The notes under the pieces are model-generated. The model had not been told where the DNA came from. It did not search any database and worked only from the letters and a program-made list of their open reading frames with translations. A program made the translations under genes and the position numbers. Of a stretch of DNA of 6,977 bases, positions 1 to 5,824 are shown one piece after another (the stretch's first letter is position 1; every line of letters starts with the position of its first letter). The stretch comes from Acidimicrobiales bacterium (GTDB lineage: Bacteria; Actinomycetota; Acidimicrobiia; Acidimicrobiales; Palsa-688): positions 1 through 6,977 of the forward strand of contig JASHVH010000536.1 in assembly GCA_030039575.1 (NCBI GenBank), given 5' to 3'.

Positions 1-582
1 AAAGGCGTTGTTGGAGCGGTCATGATAATACAGCCATCCTGAGGTGACACCAGTAAACTTTTCCACCGCTTCCTGAAGATCGGCCAAGCTGTCGTACCCT
101 GTCAGCCAGTGGACCAAGCCCAATGAACCGGTGAGGGACTGGGCGAACTGGACGGTACTGCCGATCAGCGCTTCGGCCTTCTTCGCTATTTCGACCCCCG
201 TGGCAATAGCAATCTCATGGCGCTCAGGCGCACATAGCCCGGTCAGCGTTCTGACGTAACGAGGCGCGCTGGAGGGGATGTCGCCATAAATTATCTGGAG
301 CAATTCTTCGTCAGGTGCTCCTTCGGCGACGTTCCGGCCCTGTTCGGTGGGTTCCCGATAGCCGGGGTTGGCCCATAGTGCATCGACCGCCTCCTCCAGC
401 GCCGACAATTTCGGCCACCACGAAGTGAACGTAACCGTTCCCGCCCTCGCCGAATACACGTTCCGCCAGCTTGTGACTTGGTTGCCGGTCAGCCGTTCGG
501 CCGTAGCTCGCTCCGCCTCTACCCGGTCCAGCTGGGTGCCAAGGCTCGTCAAAGGGACCTCACGCATATAAAGGTAAGTCAC
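1..582 (-). CDS. Hypothetical protein with two tandem dimeric alpha/beta-barrel-like domains; C-terminus cut by window edge
   Basis: Translating the minus strand gives 194 uninterrupted codons that reach the left edge, so the 3' end lies outside the window. The frame is also open upstream as far as a TAG at 655-657. I place the start at the GTG at 580-582 because GGAG lies five bases upstream and no ATG, GTG or TTG precedes it in frame. An ATG five codons later has no ribosome site. The protein appears duplicated. Residues about 2-85 and 108-194 share a pattern of a strand, a long helix rich in Ala/Glu, a short Gly-flanked strand, and a helix containing L-x-x-L-x-EAV (for example SALEEAVDAL at 60-69 against ADLQEAVEKF at 167-176). 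This is the layout of ferredoxin-like dimeric alpha/beta barrel proteins such as NIPSNAP-like or monooxygenase-like domains. No signal peptide or membrane segment is seen. The function is unknown. It is transcribed divergently from glnA4. I am fairly sure the gene is real and less sure of the fold. Confidence 0.7.
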   Translation of the reverse strand, partial: MTYLYMREVPLTSLGTQLDRVEAERATAERLTGNQVTSWRNVYSARAGTVTFTSWWPKLSALEEAVDALWANPGYREPTEQGRNVAEGAPDEELLQIIYGDIPSSAPRYVRTLTGLCAPERHEIAIATGVEIAKKAEALIGSTVQFAQSLTGSLGLVHWLTGYDSLADLQEAVEKFTGVTSGWLYYHDRSNNAF

Positions 583-618
583 AATGGCTCCGGCTCCGAG
601 CTCCAGGCGGGGTAACTC

Positions 619-647
619 ATTATCCTCCTCCGGACCGGTGCAGACAA
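619..647 (-). promoter_or_regulatory. Candidate sigma70-type promoter for the left-edge gene
   Basis: On the minus strand TTGTCT (647-642) is followed by a 17-base spacer and GATAAT (624-619). The -10 box matches the consensus at five of six positions and the -35 box at four of six, with ideal spacing. Transcription would begin near 612, giving a leader of about 30 bases before the GTG at 582. It is the best promoter-like pair I found in the divergent region. No comparable pair was seen for the plus-strand glnA4 operon. Confidence 0.5.
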
Positions 648-719
648 GGTCGAGCTACTGCATACGCCTTGACCCGGACAACCTCGTCATCGCCCGAAGG
701 CCACCGCCGATGGCTACGA

Positions 720-741
720 TCGAGCCAGTGGTCAGGCTCGA
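720..741. promoter_or_regulatory. 7-8-7 inverted repeat, possible operator in the divergent region
   Basis: TCGAGCC (720-726) and GGCTCGA (735-741) are perfect inverted arms around the 8-base spacer AGTGGTCA. The 22-bp dyad lies 85 bases before the glnA4 start and about 70 bases upstream of the -35 box proposed for the divergent gene. Its size and place suit a dimeric repressor such as a GntR- or TetR-type protein. No regulator gene is present in the window, so the binding protein is unknown. It could also be a chance dyad in GC-rich DNA. Confidence 0.35.
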
Positions 742-764
742 ACTTCAACGGGAACAGGCTCTGG

Positions 765-777
765 GGCCCTCAGGGCC
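765..777. repeat. Short palindrome upstream of glnA4
   Basis: GGCCCT and AGGGCC flank a single C, forming a 13-base perfect dyad 48 bases before the glnA4 start. It is GC-only in the arms and short, so chance is a real possibility. It is noted because no clear promoter or ribosome site was found for glnA4 and this lies in its leader or promoter region. Confidence 0.2.
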
Positions 778-825
778 GACCTCGGGCCATCTCATAGTCG
801 CCGACCACAGCTGTGCGAGCTCGTC

Positions 826-2175
826 GTGGGGTTGAGCCTCGAAAAGCTCCGGGCCTTGGCCGACAACGGGGAAGTCGACACGGTGGTCGTTGCCATGACG
901 GACATGCAGGGGAGGCTCCAGGGCAAACGGTGTTCGGCTCGGTACTTCCTGGAGGAGGTCGTGACAAACTCCGTCGAGGCTTGCAATTACTTGCTGGCCG
1001 TTGACGTTGAGATGCGCCCGGTAGAGGGCTACCTTATCTCTTCTTGGGACCGCGGTTACGGGGACTTCGTTATGAAGCCCGACCCGGCGACGCTTCGATT
1101 GACGCCGTGGTGCCCGGGCACTGCGCTCGTCCTTTGCGACGTGGAATGGGAGGATGGCGTTCCTGTGGAGCCCTCTCCCCGCCAGGTGTTGAAAAGGCAG
1201 ATCGCCCACCTGGCGGAGCAGGACCTGGTCGCGTACGTGGGCACTGAGCTCGAGTTCATGGTCTTCCAAAACTCTTACGAAGAGGCATGGCAGCTCGGTT
1301 ACCGCCACCTCACCCCGGTCAACCAGTACAACGCCGACTACTCCATCGTCGCCACCGCCAGGACGGAACATCTTCTCCGCCGGATCCGGAACGAGATGGC
1401 CGGCGCAGGCATGTACGTCGAATCCGCCAAGGGCGAGTGCAACCTGGGCCAGCATGAGGTGGTGTTCCGGTACGCGGATGCGCTGACAACGTGCGACAAT
1501 CACAGCGTCTATAAGACCGGAGCGAAGGAGATCGCCCACCAGGAAGGCATGAGCCTGACTTTTATGCCCAAGTGGGACGAGCGCGAGGGCAACTCCTGCC
1601 ATATCCACCTGAGCTTGCGCTCGGGCAGTGGCGACCTTGTTTTTGCCTCCGGGGAGGGACGTACCTTCACCGCTCTGATGGAGCATTTCGTCGCCGGCGT
1701 GCTCGCTTGCGCCCGGGAGCTCACATATTTCCTGGCCCCCAACATCAACAGTTACAAGAGGTTCGTCCCGGGCAGCTTCGCCCCCACGGCACTGGCCTGG
1801 GGAAGAGATAACCGTTCCTGCGCGGTCCGGGTATTGGGGCCCGGCTCGGCGACGCGGCTCGAATGCCGCATCCCGGGCGGAGATGTGAACCCCTACCTGG
1901 CCGTCGCCGCCCTCATCGCCGCCGGCGCCCACGGGATCGAGGCCCGGCTGCCGTTGCCAGACGAGTTCCGAGGCAACGCCTATGACTCGGCGTGCCCCCG
2001 GCTGCCCACCTCGCTCAGGGAAGCCACAGGCCTGCTGCGGGACAGCAACGTGGCCCTGGAAGCGTTTGGGCGGTCAGTGGTCGACCACTACCTCAACGCG
2101 GCGCAGGTGGAACTGGACTCTTTCGACCGAGCCGTAACCGACTGGGAACGCACTCGTGGCTTCGAACGCCTCTAA
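826..2175 (+). CDS. glnA4: GlnA4-type glutamine synthetase-like gamma-glutamyl-amine ligase
   Basis: A 449-residue class I glutamine synthetase fold enzyme, predicted to ligate glutamate to an amine using ATP in the cytoplasm. Visible motifs are GTELEFMVF (139-147, metal-binding Glu), GECNLGQHEV (203-212), NSCHIHLSL (256-264), the NSYKRF substrate segment (308-313), DNRSCAVRV (328-336) and RLECRIPGGDVNPYL (344-358). The loop that reads GYEAP in ammonium-using enzymes, with its catalytic flap glutamate, reads GSFAP here (316-320). The adenylylation-tyrosine region of GSI-beta enzymes is also not recognisable. Both fit an amine rather than ammonium as substrate. From memory the protein is close to M. 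tuberculosis GlnA4 (Rv2860c), ending in nearly the same residues. Streptomyces coelicolor GlnA4 is a gamma-glutamylethanolamide synthetase, so ethanolamine is the leading but unproven substrate. GTG 826 is the first possible start after an in-frame TGA at 670, but it has only a weak ribosome site. TTG 832 is the alternative. Confidence 0.93.
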   Translation: MGLSLEKLRALADNGEVDTVVVAMTDMQGRLQGKRCSARYFLEEVVTNSVEACNYLLAVDVEMRPVEGYLISSWDRGYGDFVMKPDPATLRLTPWCPGTALVLCDVEWEDGVPVEPSPRQVLKRQIAHLAEQDLVAYVGTELEFMVFQNSYEEAWQLGYRHLTPVNQYNADYSIVATARTEHLLRRIRNEMAGAGMYVESAKGECNLGQHEVVFRYADALTTCDNHSVYKTGAKEIAHQEGMSLTFMPKWDEREGNSCHIHLSLRSGSGDLVFASGEGRTFTALMEHFVAGVLACARELTYFLAPNINSYKRFVPGSFAPTALAWGRDNRSCAVRVLGPGSATRLECRIPGGDVNPYLAVAALIAAGAHGIEARLPLPDEFRGNAYDSACPRLPTSLREATGLLRDSNVALEAFGRSVVDHYLNAAQVELDSFDRAVTDWERTRGFERL

Positions 2176-2935
2176 GTACCCGACCCCGCCGCTAATAGGA
2201 CTGTCGACGTACGTTGAAACGGCGCGATATGGGCCATGGGAAGAGAGAGTGGCCCTCCTGCCTGAGACCTACGTGAGCGCCGTCGGCCGCGCCGGCGGCT
2301 GCGCCGTTTTGCTCCCGCCGTCCTCCTTTGACCCGGTGCTCGTCCTGTCGGCTCTGCACGGGCTGGTGGTCCCTGGCGGTCCCGACGTCGACCCACGCCG
2401 TTACGGCGCTACAGCACATCACGAAACAGACCCACCCCGCGCGGAGCGCGATGCATGGGAAATCGCGCTATGCCGGCAAGCTGTTGCGATCGACTTACCG
2501 CTTTTGGCCGTGTGCCGGGGCCTCCAGGTGCTCAACGTGGCCCTCGGGGGCACGTTGCACCAGCATCTTCCCGATATCCTGGGTGACGATTCGCACCGGG
2601 CTACGCTCGGGCAAGTGAGCCTTAACCGCGTAGAGCTGAGGGCCCCTAGCGCAGTGGCGTCTATCCTGGGTGGGAAAACCGAGGGATATTGTCACCACCA
2701 TCAGGCCCTCGACACCCTGGGAGCCGGAGTAGAACCGGTCGGCTTCGCCGCCGACGGCACAGTGGAGGCGGTCGAACTCGCAGGTAACACGTTCGCTATT
2801 GGCGTCCAGTGGCACCCGGAGGAAAACGCCGCTGACGACCGCCTGTTCGACGCACTGGTGCACGCGGCCGCCCGGTACAGGACCACAAAACTCGGCGGCA
2901 CCCGCGAACGGCACAACCCGCCGCCCCCTCGCTGA
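2156..2935 (+). CDS. Gamma-glutamyl hydrolase, peptidase C26 / class I glutamine amidotransferase-like (PuuD type)
   Basis: A 259-residue cytoplasmic hydrolase expected to cleave a gamma-glutamyl amide and release glutamate. The family start PPLIGLSTY lies at 11-19, the oxyanion-side segment VVPGGPDVDP at 71-80, the nucleophile elbow AVCRGLQVLN at 118-127 with Cys120, and the QWHPE motif at 218-222 giving His220 and Glu222 of the triad. The segment YCHHHQA (178-184) corresponds to the usual SYHHQA substrate loop. The length is normal for PuuD-like enzymes, apart from a proline-rich, probably disordered tail after residue 242. The GTG start is forced, because TAA lies in frame at 2135 and no other start codon precedes the conserved N-terminus. 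The gene overlaps the end of glnA4 by 20 bases, so translational coupling is likely. Its M. tuberculosis counterpart is Rv2859c, also next to glnA4. It probably hydrolyses the product, or an oxidised product, of the GlnA4 reaction. Confidence 0.9.
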   Translation: MASNASKYPTPPLIGLSTYVETARYGPWEERVALLPETYVSAVGRAGGCAVLLPPSSFDPVLVLSALHGLVVPGGPDVDPRRYGATAHHETDPPRAERDAWEIALCRQAVAIDLPLLAVCRGLQVLNVALGGTLHQHLPDILGDDSHRATLGQVSLNRVELRAPSAVASILGGKTEGYCHHHQALDTLGAGVEPVGFAADGTVEAVELAGNTFAIGVQWHPEENAADDRLFDALVHAAARYRTTKLGGTRERHNPPPPR

Positions 2936-2952
2936 CCAACCACCGAACGCCA

Positions 2953-2960
2953 AGGGAGGA
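2953..2960 (+). promoter_or_regulatory. Strong ribosome binding site for the short-chain dehydrogenase
   Basis: AGGGAGGA is almost fully complementary to the 16S rRNA tail, and its GGAGG core is eight bases from the ATG at 2968. It fixes that start. It contrasts with the weak sites before the two upstream genes, suggesting this gene is translated most strongly in the operon. Confidence 0.8.
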
Positions 2961-2967
2961 AGACACC

Positions 2968-3747
2968 ATGCAGGAGGCAGTTTGCCGGCGGCTGGAGGGC
3001 AGGGTAGCAGTAGTAACAGGCGGGGCGGGGGCCATTGGCCGTGCGACGATCCGCCGTCTGGCCTCTGAAGGCGCAAAATTGGTGGTAGCGGACATCGATG
3101 TCGAGCTCGGGACGGCTATCGCTGACGAGGTGGGCGGCCTTTTCGCACGTACAGACGTTACCGACGGCAATGACATCGAGGACTTGTTCCGGACGGCTTA
3201 CGACGCCTACGGCCGGGTCGACGTCGCCTTCAACAATGCAGGGATTTCTCCCCCGGAGGACGGCTCTATCCTCACCACCGGCATCGGGCCCTGGCGTCAC
3301 GTCCAGGAGGTAAACCTTACTTCCGTCTACCTTTGCTGCAAAGCTGTCATACCTTATATGTTGCGGGCCGGCAAAGGCTCAGTCATTAACAACGCCTCTT
3401 TTGTAGCTGTGCTCGGCTCGGCCACGTCTCAGATCGCGTACACTGCGTCGAAGGGTGGGGTATTGGCTCTCTCGAGAGAACTCGGTGTACAGTTCGCCCG
3501 GGAAGGCGTTCGCGTTAATGCCCTGTGCCCCGGACCGGTCAACACTCCGCTGCTACAGCAACTCTTTGCCACAGATCCCGAACGGGCGGCCCGACGGACC
3601 GTGCACATCCCCATCGGGCGCTTCGCGGAGCCTGAAGAAATTGCAGCGGCGGTCGCCTTCCTCGCCAGCGATGACGCCTCGTTCATAACTGCGTCGACCT
3701 TCCTGGTCGACGGAGGGACCACGGGCGCGTACGTGACCCCCGGGTAG
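2968..3747 (+). CDS. Short-chain dehydrogenase/reductase (classical SDR, probably NAD-dependent)
   Basis: A 259-residue classical SDR, normal length, one Rossmann domain. The cofactor motif TGGAGAIG is at 17-24, with Ala in place of the middle Gly, a common variant. Asp42 at the end of the second strand (VVADID) points to NAD(H) rather than NADP(H). NNAG is at 89-92. The catalytic tetrad is Asn116, Ser144, Tyr158 and Lys162 (YTASK). After the PGPVNTP loop (188-194) the C-terminal motif FLVDGG is at 245-250. The start is set by the strong ribosome site. The gene follows the C26 hydrolase by 32 bases in the same direction, so it should share the glnA4 operon. M. tuberculosis has an SDR (Rv2857c) at the matching locus. 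By context it would oxidise an alcohol group, perhaps on a gamma-glutamyl-amino alcohol or another intermediate of the amine pathway. The substrate cannot be read from the sequence. Confidence 0.92.
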   Translation: MQEAVCRRLEGRVAVVTGGAGAIGRATIRRLASEGAKLVVADIDVELGTAIADEVGGLFARTDVTDGNDIEDLFRTAYDAYGRVDVAFNNAGISPPEDGSILTTGIGPWRHVQEVNLTSVYLCCKAVIPYMLRAGKGSVINNASFVAVLGSATSQIAYTASKGGVLALSRELGVQFAREGVRVNALCPGPVNTPLLQQLFATDPERAARRTVHIPIGRFAEPEEIAAAVAFLASDDASFITASTFLVDGGTTGAYVTPG

Positions 3748-3759
3748 GCCGCGCCCCCC

Positions 3760-3794
3760 GCACCTGCAACCGGGTCAATACGCGTTGCCGGTGC
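3760..3794. terminator. Possible bidirectional terminator hairpin between convergent operons
   Basis: GCACCTGCAAC (3760-3770) pairs with GTTGCCGGTGC (3784-3794), giving 11-bp arms with one internal mismatch and a 13-base loop. It begins 12 bases after the dehydrogenase stop and covers the stop and last codons of the convergent M20 gene. No run of U follows on either strand (CTCTCTC on plus, a G-rich run on minus). It would therefore be an atypical terminator or an RNA-end stabiliser rather than a standard intrinsic terminator. Confidence 0.45.
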
Positions 3795-4986
3795 CTCTCT
3801 CGCCCGGCGGAAGGGGGCGGGCGATCACTGCCGCGAGCAGCGCCCCGCGGCTCAGCACCGACGACAATACGACCGCCTCGTCCCGCGCGTGCGCCCCCCT
3901 ACCACGAGGTCCCAGGCCGTCAACTGTCGGGAGGCCTAATGCCCCTGTCATGTTGGTGTCGCCCGCGCCGTCGGCAGGCCGGGCTGAGATCTCCTCCCCC
4001 AGTCGTTTGGCCAGGCCAATCACGTGCTTGGCCAGCCAAGCGCCCGGCCCCACCGGCCATGCCGGGTGGCGGGAAAGGACCTCGACGCAGACTTCGGCTC
4101 CCTGGCGGACCGGTTTTAGCGTGCGGAGAGCGTCGAACAGCGCCATCTCGGTACTCGGCGCCGAATACCGAAGCCCGATCTCCGCTTCCGCCCGGCCGGC
4201 AACAACGTTGGCCCTGGTACCCCCGCTCACCACGCCGACGTTGCAAGCCGCGTCGGCCACCTTGGGCAACGTCCTCCTGAGGGCCACGAGCTGGTCGACC
4301 AGTTCGTCAACCGCGGAAACACCTCTTTCAGCGTCCAGGCCGGCGTGCGCCTCCCGACCGGTGACCCCTAGCCTGACGCGGGCCACGCCGCGGCGCCCGT
4401 TCTTCAGGCTCCCATCGGGGTGAGGGGGTTCGAGCCCGATGACGGCCGCCGCGCCTTCTGCCTCCCCCATGACTGCGTAGCGACCGTCAGGGCTCGAAAC
4501 TTCCTCGTCAGCCACGCATACAACCCTGAGCTCTTGAGCCGGCTGAACGCCAAGAGACCTCAGCAAAGTCAGGGCCAACTCGAGTGCGACGATGCCGCCC
4601 TTCATGTCGAACGCCCCGGGCCCGTAGGCGTGCGTCGCATCGGTCCGGAAGGGTCGCTGGGCCGCCTCACCGCGGGGCCACACCGTGTCGTAGTGCCCGA
4701 TCATGAGGAGGTGCCCACGTGGCTCGGCGGGCGCACCCGAGCCCGGCCGAGCGAGGGTGGCCACCAGGTGATCACCTGTTGGCCCGTTGATAATGCGCAC
4801 GGCGAGCCCGAGCGCTTCCCATCGCGCCTTCAGGTCGTCTCGGAGGCGTGCGAGCAACTCGACGTCTCTCGACGGCGACTCGAGTTCGACCAGGGACTTC
4901 AGCCGCCCGATTATTTCAGCTTCGAAGCCGCGGCTGACCTCGCCGAAGGCACGGACGTCGGCTCCCATATGAGCGGCTTCAGCCAA
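3775..4986 (-). CDS. M20 family metallopeptidase, carboxypeptidase G2 / ArgE-DapE-like
   Basis: A 403-residue di-zinc amidohydrolase of the M20 family, predicted to remove an amino acid from a peptide or N-acyl amino acid. The metal and catalytic residues are all visible: His98 and Asp100 in GHYDTVWP, bridging Asp127 in GAFDMKGG, Glu161 and Glu162 in ADEEVSSPDG, Glu186 in GLEPPH, and His366 in GRGAHARDE. The lid/dimer domain occupies roughly 200-310 and contains GREAHAG (210-216) and GGTRANVVAG (255-264). The YGPGAFDMKGG segment and overall pattern are closest to carboxypeptidase G2-type glutamate carboxypeptidases. No signal peptide is seen, unlike secreted CPG2. The TTG at 4986 overlaps the dppA-like stop by eight bases. 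The ATG at 4968 would give 397 residues, and neither start has a strong ribosome site. It is the last gene of the minus-strand operon. In context it may hydrolyse N-acyl-L-amino acids made by the racemase or peptides trimmed by the M55 enzyme. Confidence 0.9.
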   Translation of the reverse strand: MAEAAHMGADVRAFGEVSRGFEAEIIGRLKSLVELESPSRDVELLARLRDDLKARWEALGLAVRIINGPTGDHLVATLARPGSGAPAEPRGHLLMIGHYDTVWPRGEAAQRPFRTDATHAYGPGAFDMKGGIVALELALTLLRSLGVQPAQELRVVCVADEEVSSPDGRYAVMGEAEGAAAVIGLEPPHPDGSLKNGRRGVARVRLGVTGREAHAGLDAERGVSAVDELVDQLVALRRTLPKVADAACNVGVVSGGTRANVVAGRAEAEIGLRYSAPSTEMALFDALRTLKPVRQGAEVCVEVLSRHPAWPVGPGAWLAKHVIGLAKRLGEEISARPADGAGDTNMTGALGLPTVDGLGPRGRGAHARDEAVVLSSVLSRGALLAAVIARPLPPGERGTGNAY

Positions 4987-5803
4987 AGGTTTTCTCGACC
5001 GAAGCTTTGGCGAGGACAGTGACGGCTTTGAAGCAGCGAATCGCGGTCAGCATCGTGGGCAGCGTAAACGCCACGCTGCGCTCCCCCGTTTCTTCGACAC
5101 ACGGGATGGCGCTGCAGGCCGCTACGGGCTGGGCGGCGTCGAAAAAGACCTCGTACCGGAAAGGCCCCACTGGTTTCGGAACGACGCCAAGCTCGGCTAA
5201 GCCTCGCGCGGCCGCCTCTTCGATCATTTGGGCCGTCCGCACCGGGGGCAGGCATTTGGCCGTATAGCGGTCGACGCACTCTTTCACTGCCACACGTTGG
5301 GCATTGGCCGCCCATACGGCGGCGTCGGCGCACGTGAGGTCGTCCCCGGTAACGAGCACAACCGGGACGCCTAGCTCGGCGGCCAGCATGGCGTTCATAC
5401 GGCCCTCACTCGCCGCCTCGCCATTGAGCCGCACCTCGAGCACCGTCGAAGCCAGGTAAGTATGCGCCAGCACCCCCTGGCGCCCGGCGCCTGCGTGGTA
5501 ACCGACAAAGGCCGCCGCGTCGGCCTCCTCTACCCCTTGCATCATCCCGAGGCGTTTATGGGCACCCACGATGGCCTGCGCCCGGGCATCAAGATCGTCC
5601 AGGAGCAGGTTGCGCTTATCGGCATGGGCTTCGTTGACGACTATTTCGGTGGCTCCGGCACCGACAAAACCGGCGATGGCGGCATTGACGTCGCTCATCA
5701 TGAAGCGGCGCGCCCGCTCCCAGCGTGGGTTGCCGGGCTCGACGTCCGCTGGGCACGTCACCCCCGTAATGCCCTCCATGTCTGCGGAGATCAAAACTCT
5801 CAT
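4979..5803 (-). CDS. dppA: D-aminopeptidase, M55 family (DppA-like)
   Basis: A 274-residue zinc aminopeptidase, the same length as Bacillus subtilis DppA, which cleaves D-Ala-D-Ala and other peptides with an N-terminal D-amino acid. The start MRVLISADMEGITGV holds Asp8 and Glu10. NEAH gives His60, GYHA gives His103, and the segment EASEGRMNAML gives Glu133, so all five zinc-ligand positions known for DppA are kept. His114 in LAHTYL matches the proposed catalytic histidine. There is no signal peptide, so the enzyme is expected in the cytoplasm, where the family forms a decameric ring. The ATG start is backed by GAGAGGAA seven bases upstream. The gene lies 21 bases after the racemase-like gene and overlaps the M20 gene by eight bases. 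It likely processes imported D-amino-acid peptides, such as peptidoglycan turnover products. The exact substrate is inferred. Confidence 0.93.
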   Translation of the reverse strand: MRVLISADMEGITGVTCPADVEPGNPRWERARRFMMSDVNAAIAGFVGAGATEIVVNEAHADKRNLLLDDLDARAQAIVGAHKRLGMMQGVEEADAAAFVGYHAGAGRQGVLAHTYLASTVLEVRLNGEAASEGRMNAMLAAELGVPVVLVTGDDLTCADAAVWAANAQRVAVKECVDRYTAKCLPPVRTAQMIEEAAARGLAELGVVPKPVGPFRYEVFFDAAQPVAACSAIPCVEETGERSVAFTLPTMLTAIRCFKAVTVLAKASVEKTFG

Positions 5804-5808
5804 TGCAC

Positions 5809-5816
5809 TTCCTCTC
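5809..5816 (-). promoter_or_regulatory. Ribosome binding site for the dppA-like gene
   Basis: Read on the minus strand, GAGAGGAA lies in the 21-base gap after the racemase-like gene. Its AGAGG core is seven bases from the ATG at 5803, which supports that start. No room remains for a separate promoter in the gap, so the gene should be read from the upstream transcript. Confidence 0.7.
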
Positions 5817-5824
5817 GGGACCTG

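Noticed and set aside
669..674. TTGACC resembling a -35 box for glnA4
   Set aside because: At 16-18 bases downstream only GC-rich sequence (around 691-698) is found, with no -10-like hexamer.
584..835. 83-codon plus-strand frame across the divergent region
   Set aside because: The translation is low-complexity Ser/Pro/Arg with no known motif. It overlaps the minus-strand promoter and the glnA4 start. AAGG at 571-574 is only a weak ribosome-site match.
745..1932. 395-codon open frame antisense to glnA4
   Set aside because: It mirrors a strongly conserved glutamine synthetase gene with all motifs intact. Its translation has no recognisable domain, and long antisense frames are common in GC-rich genes.
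2495..3300. Minus-strand frames opposite the hydrolase and dehydrogenase
   Set aside because: They are shadows of two well-supported plus-strand genes and cross the gap between them with its strong plus-strand ribosome site.
3785..5022. Two long plus-strand frames (212 and 200 codons) opposite the M20 gene
   Set aside because: They lie antisense to a complete M20 metallopeptidase with all metal ligands. Their sequences are Pro/Arg/Ser-rich with no domain.
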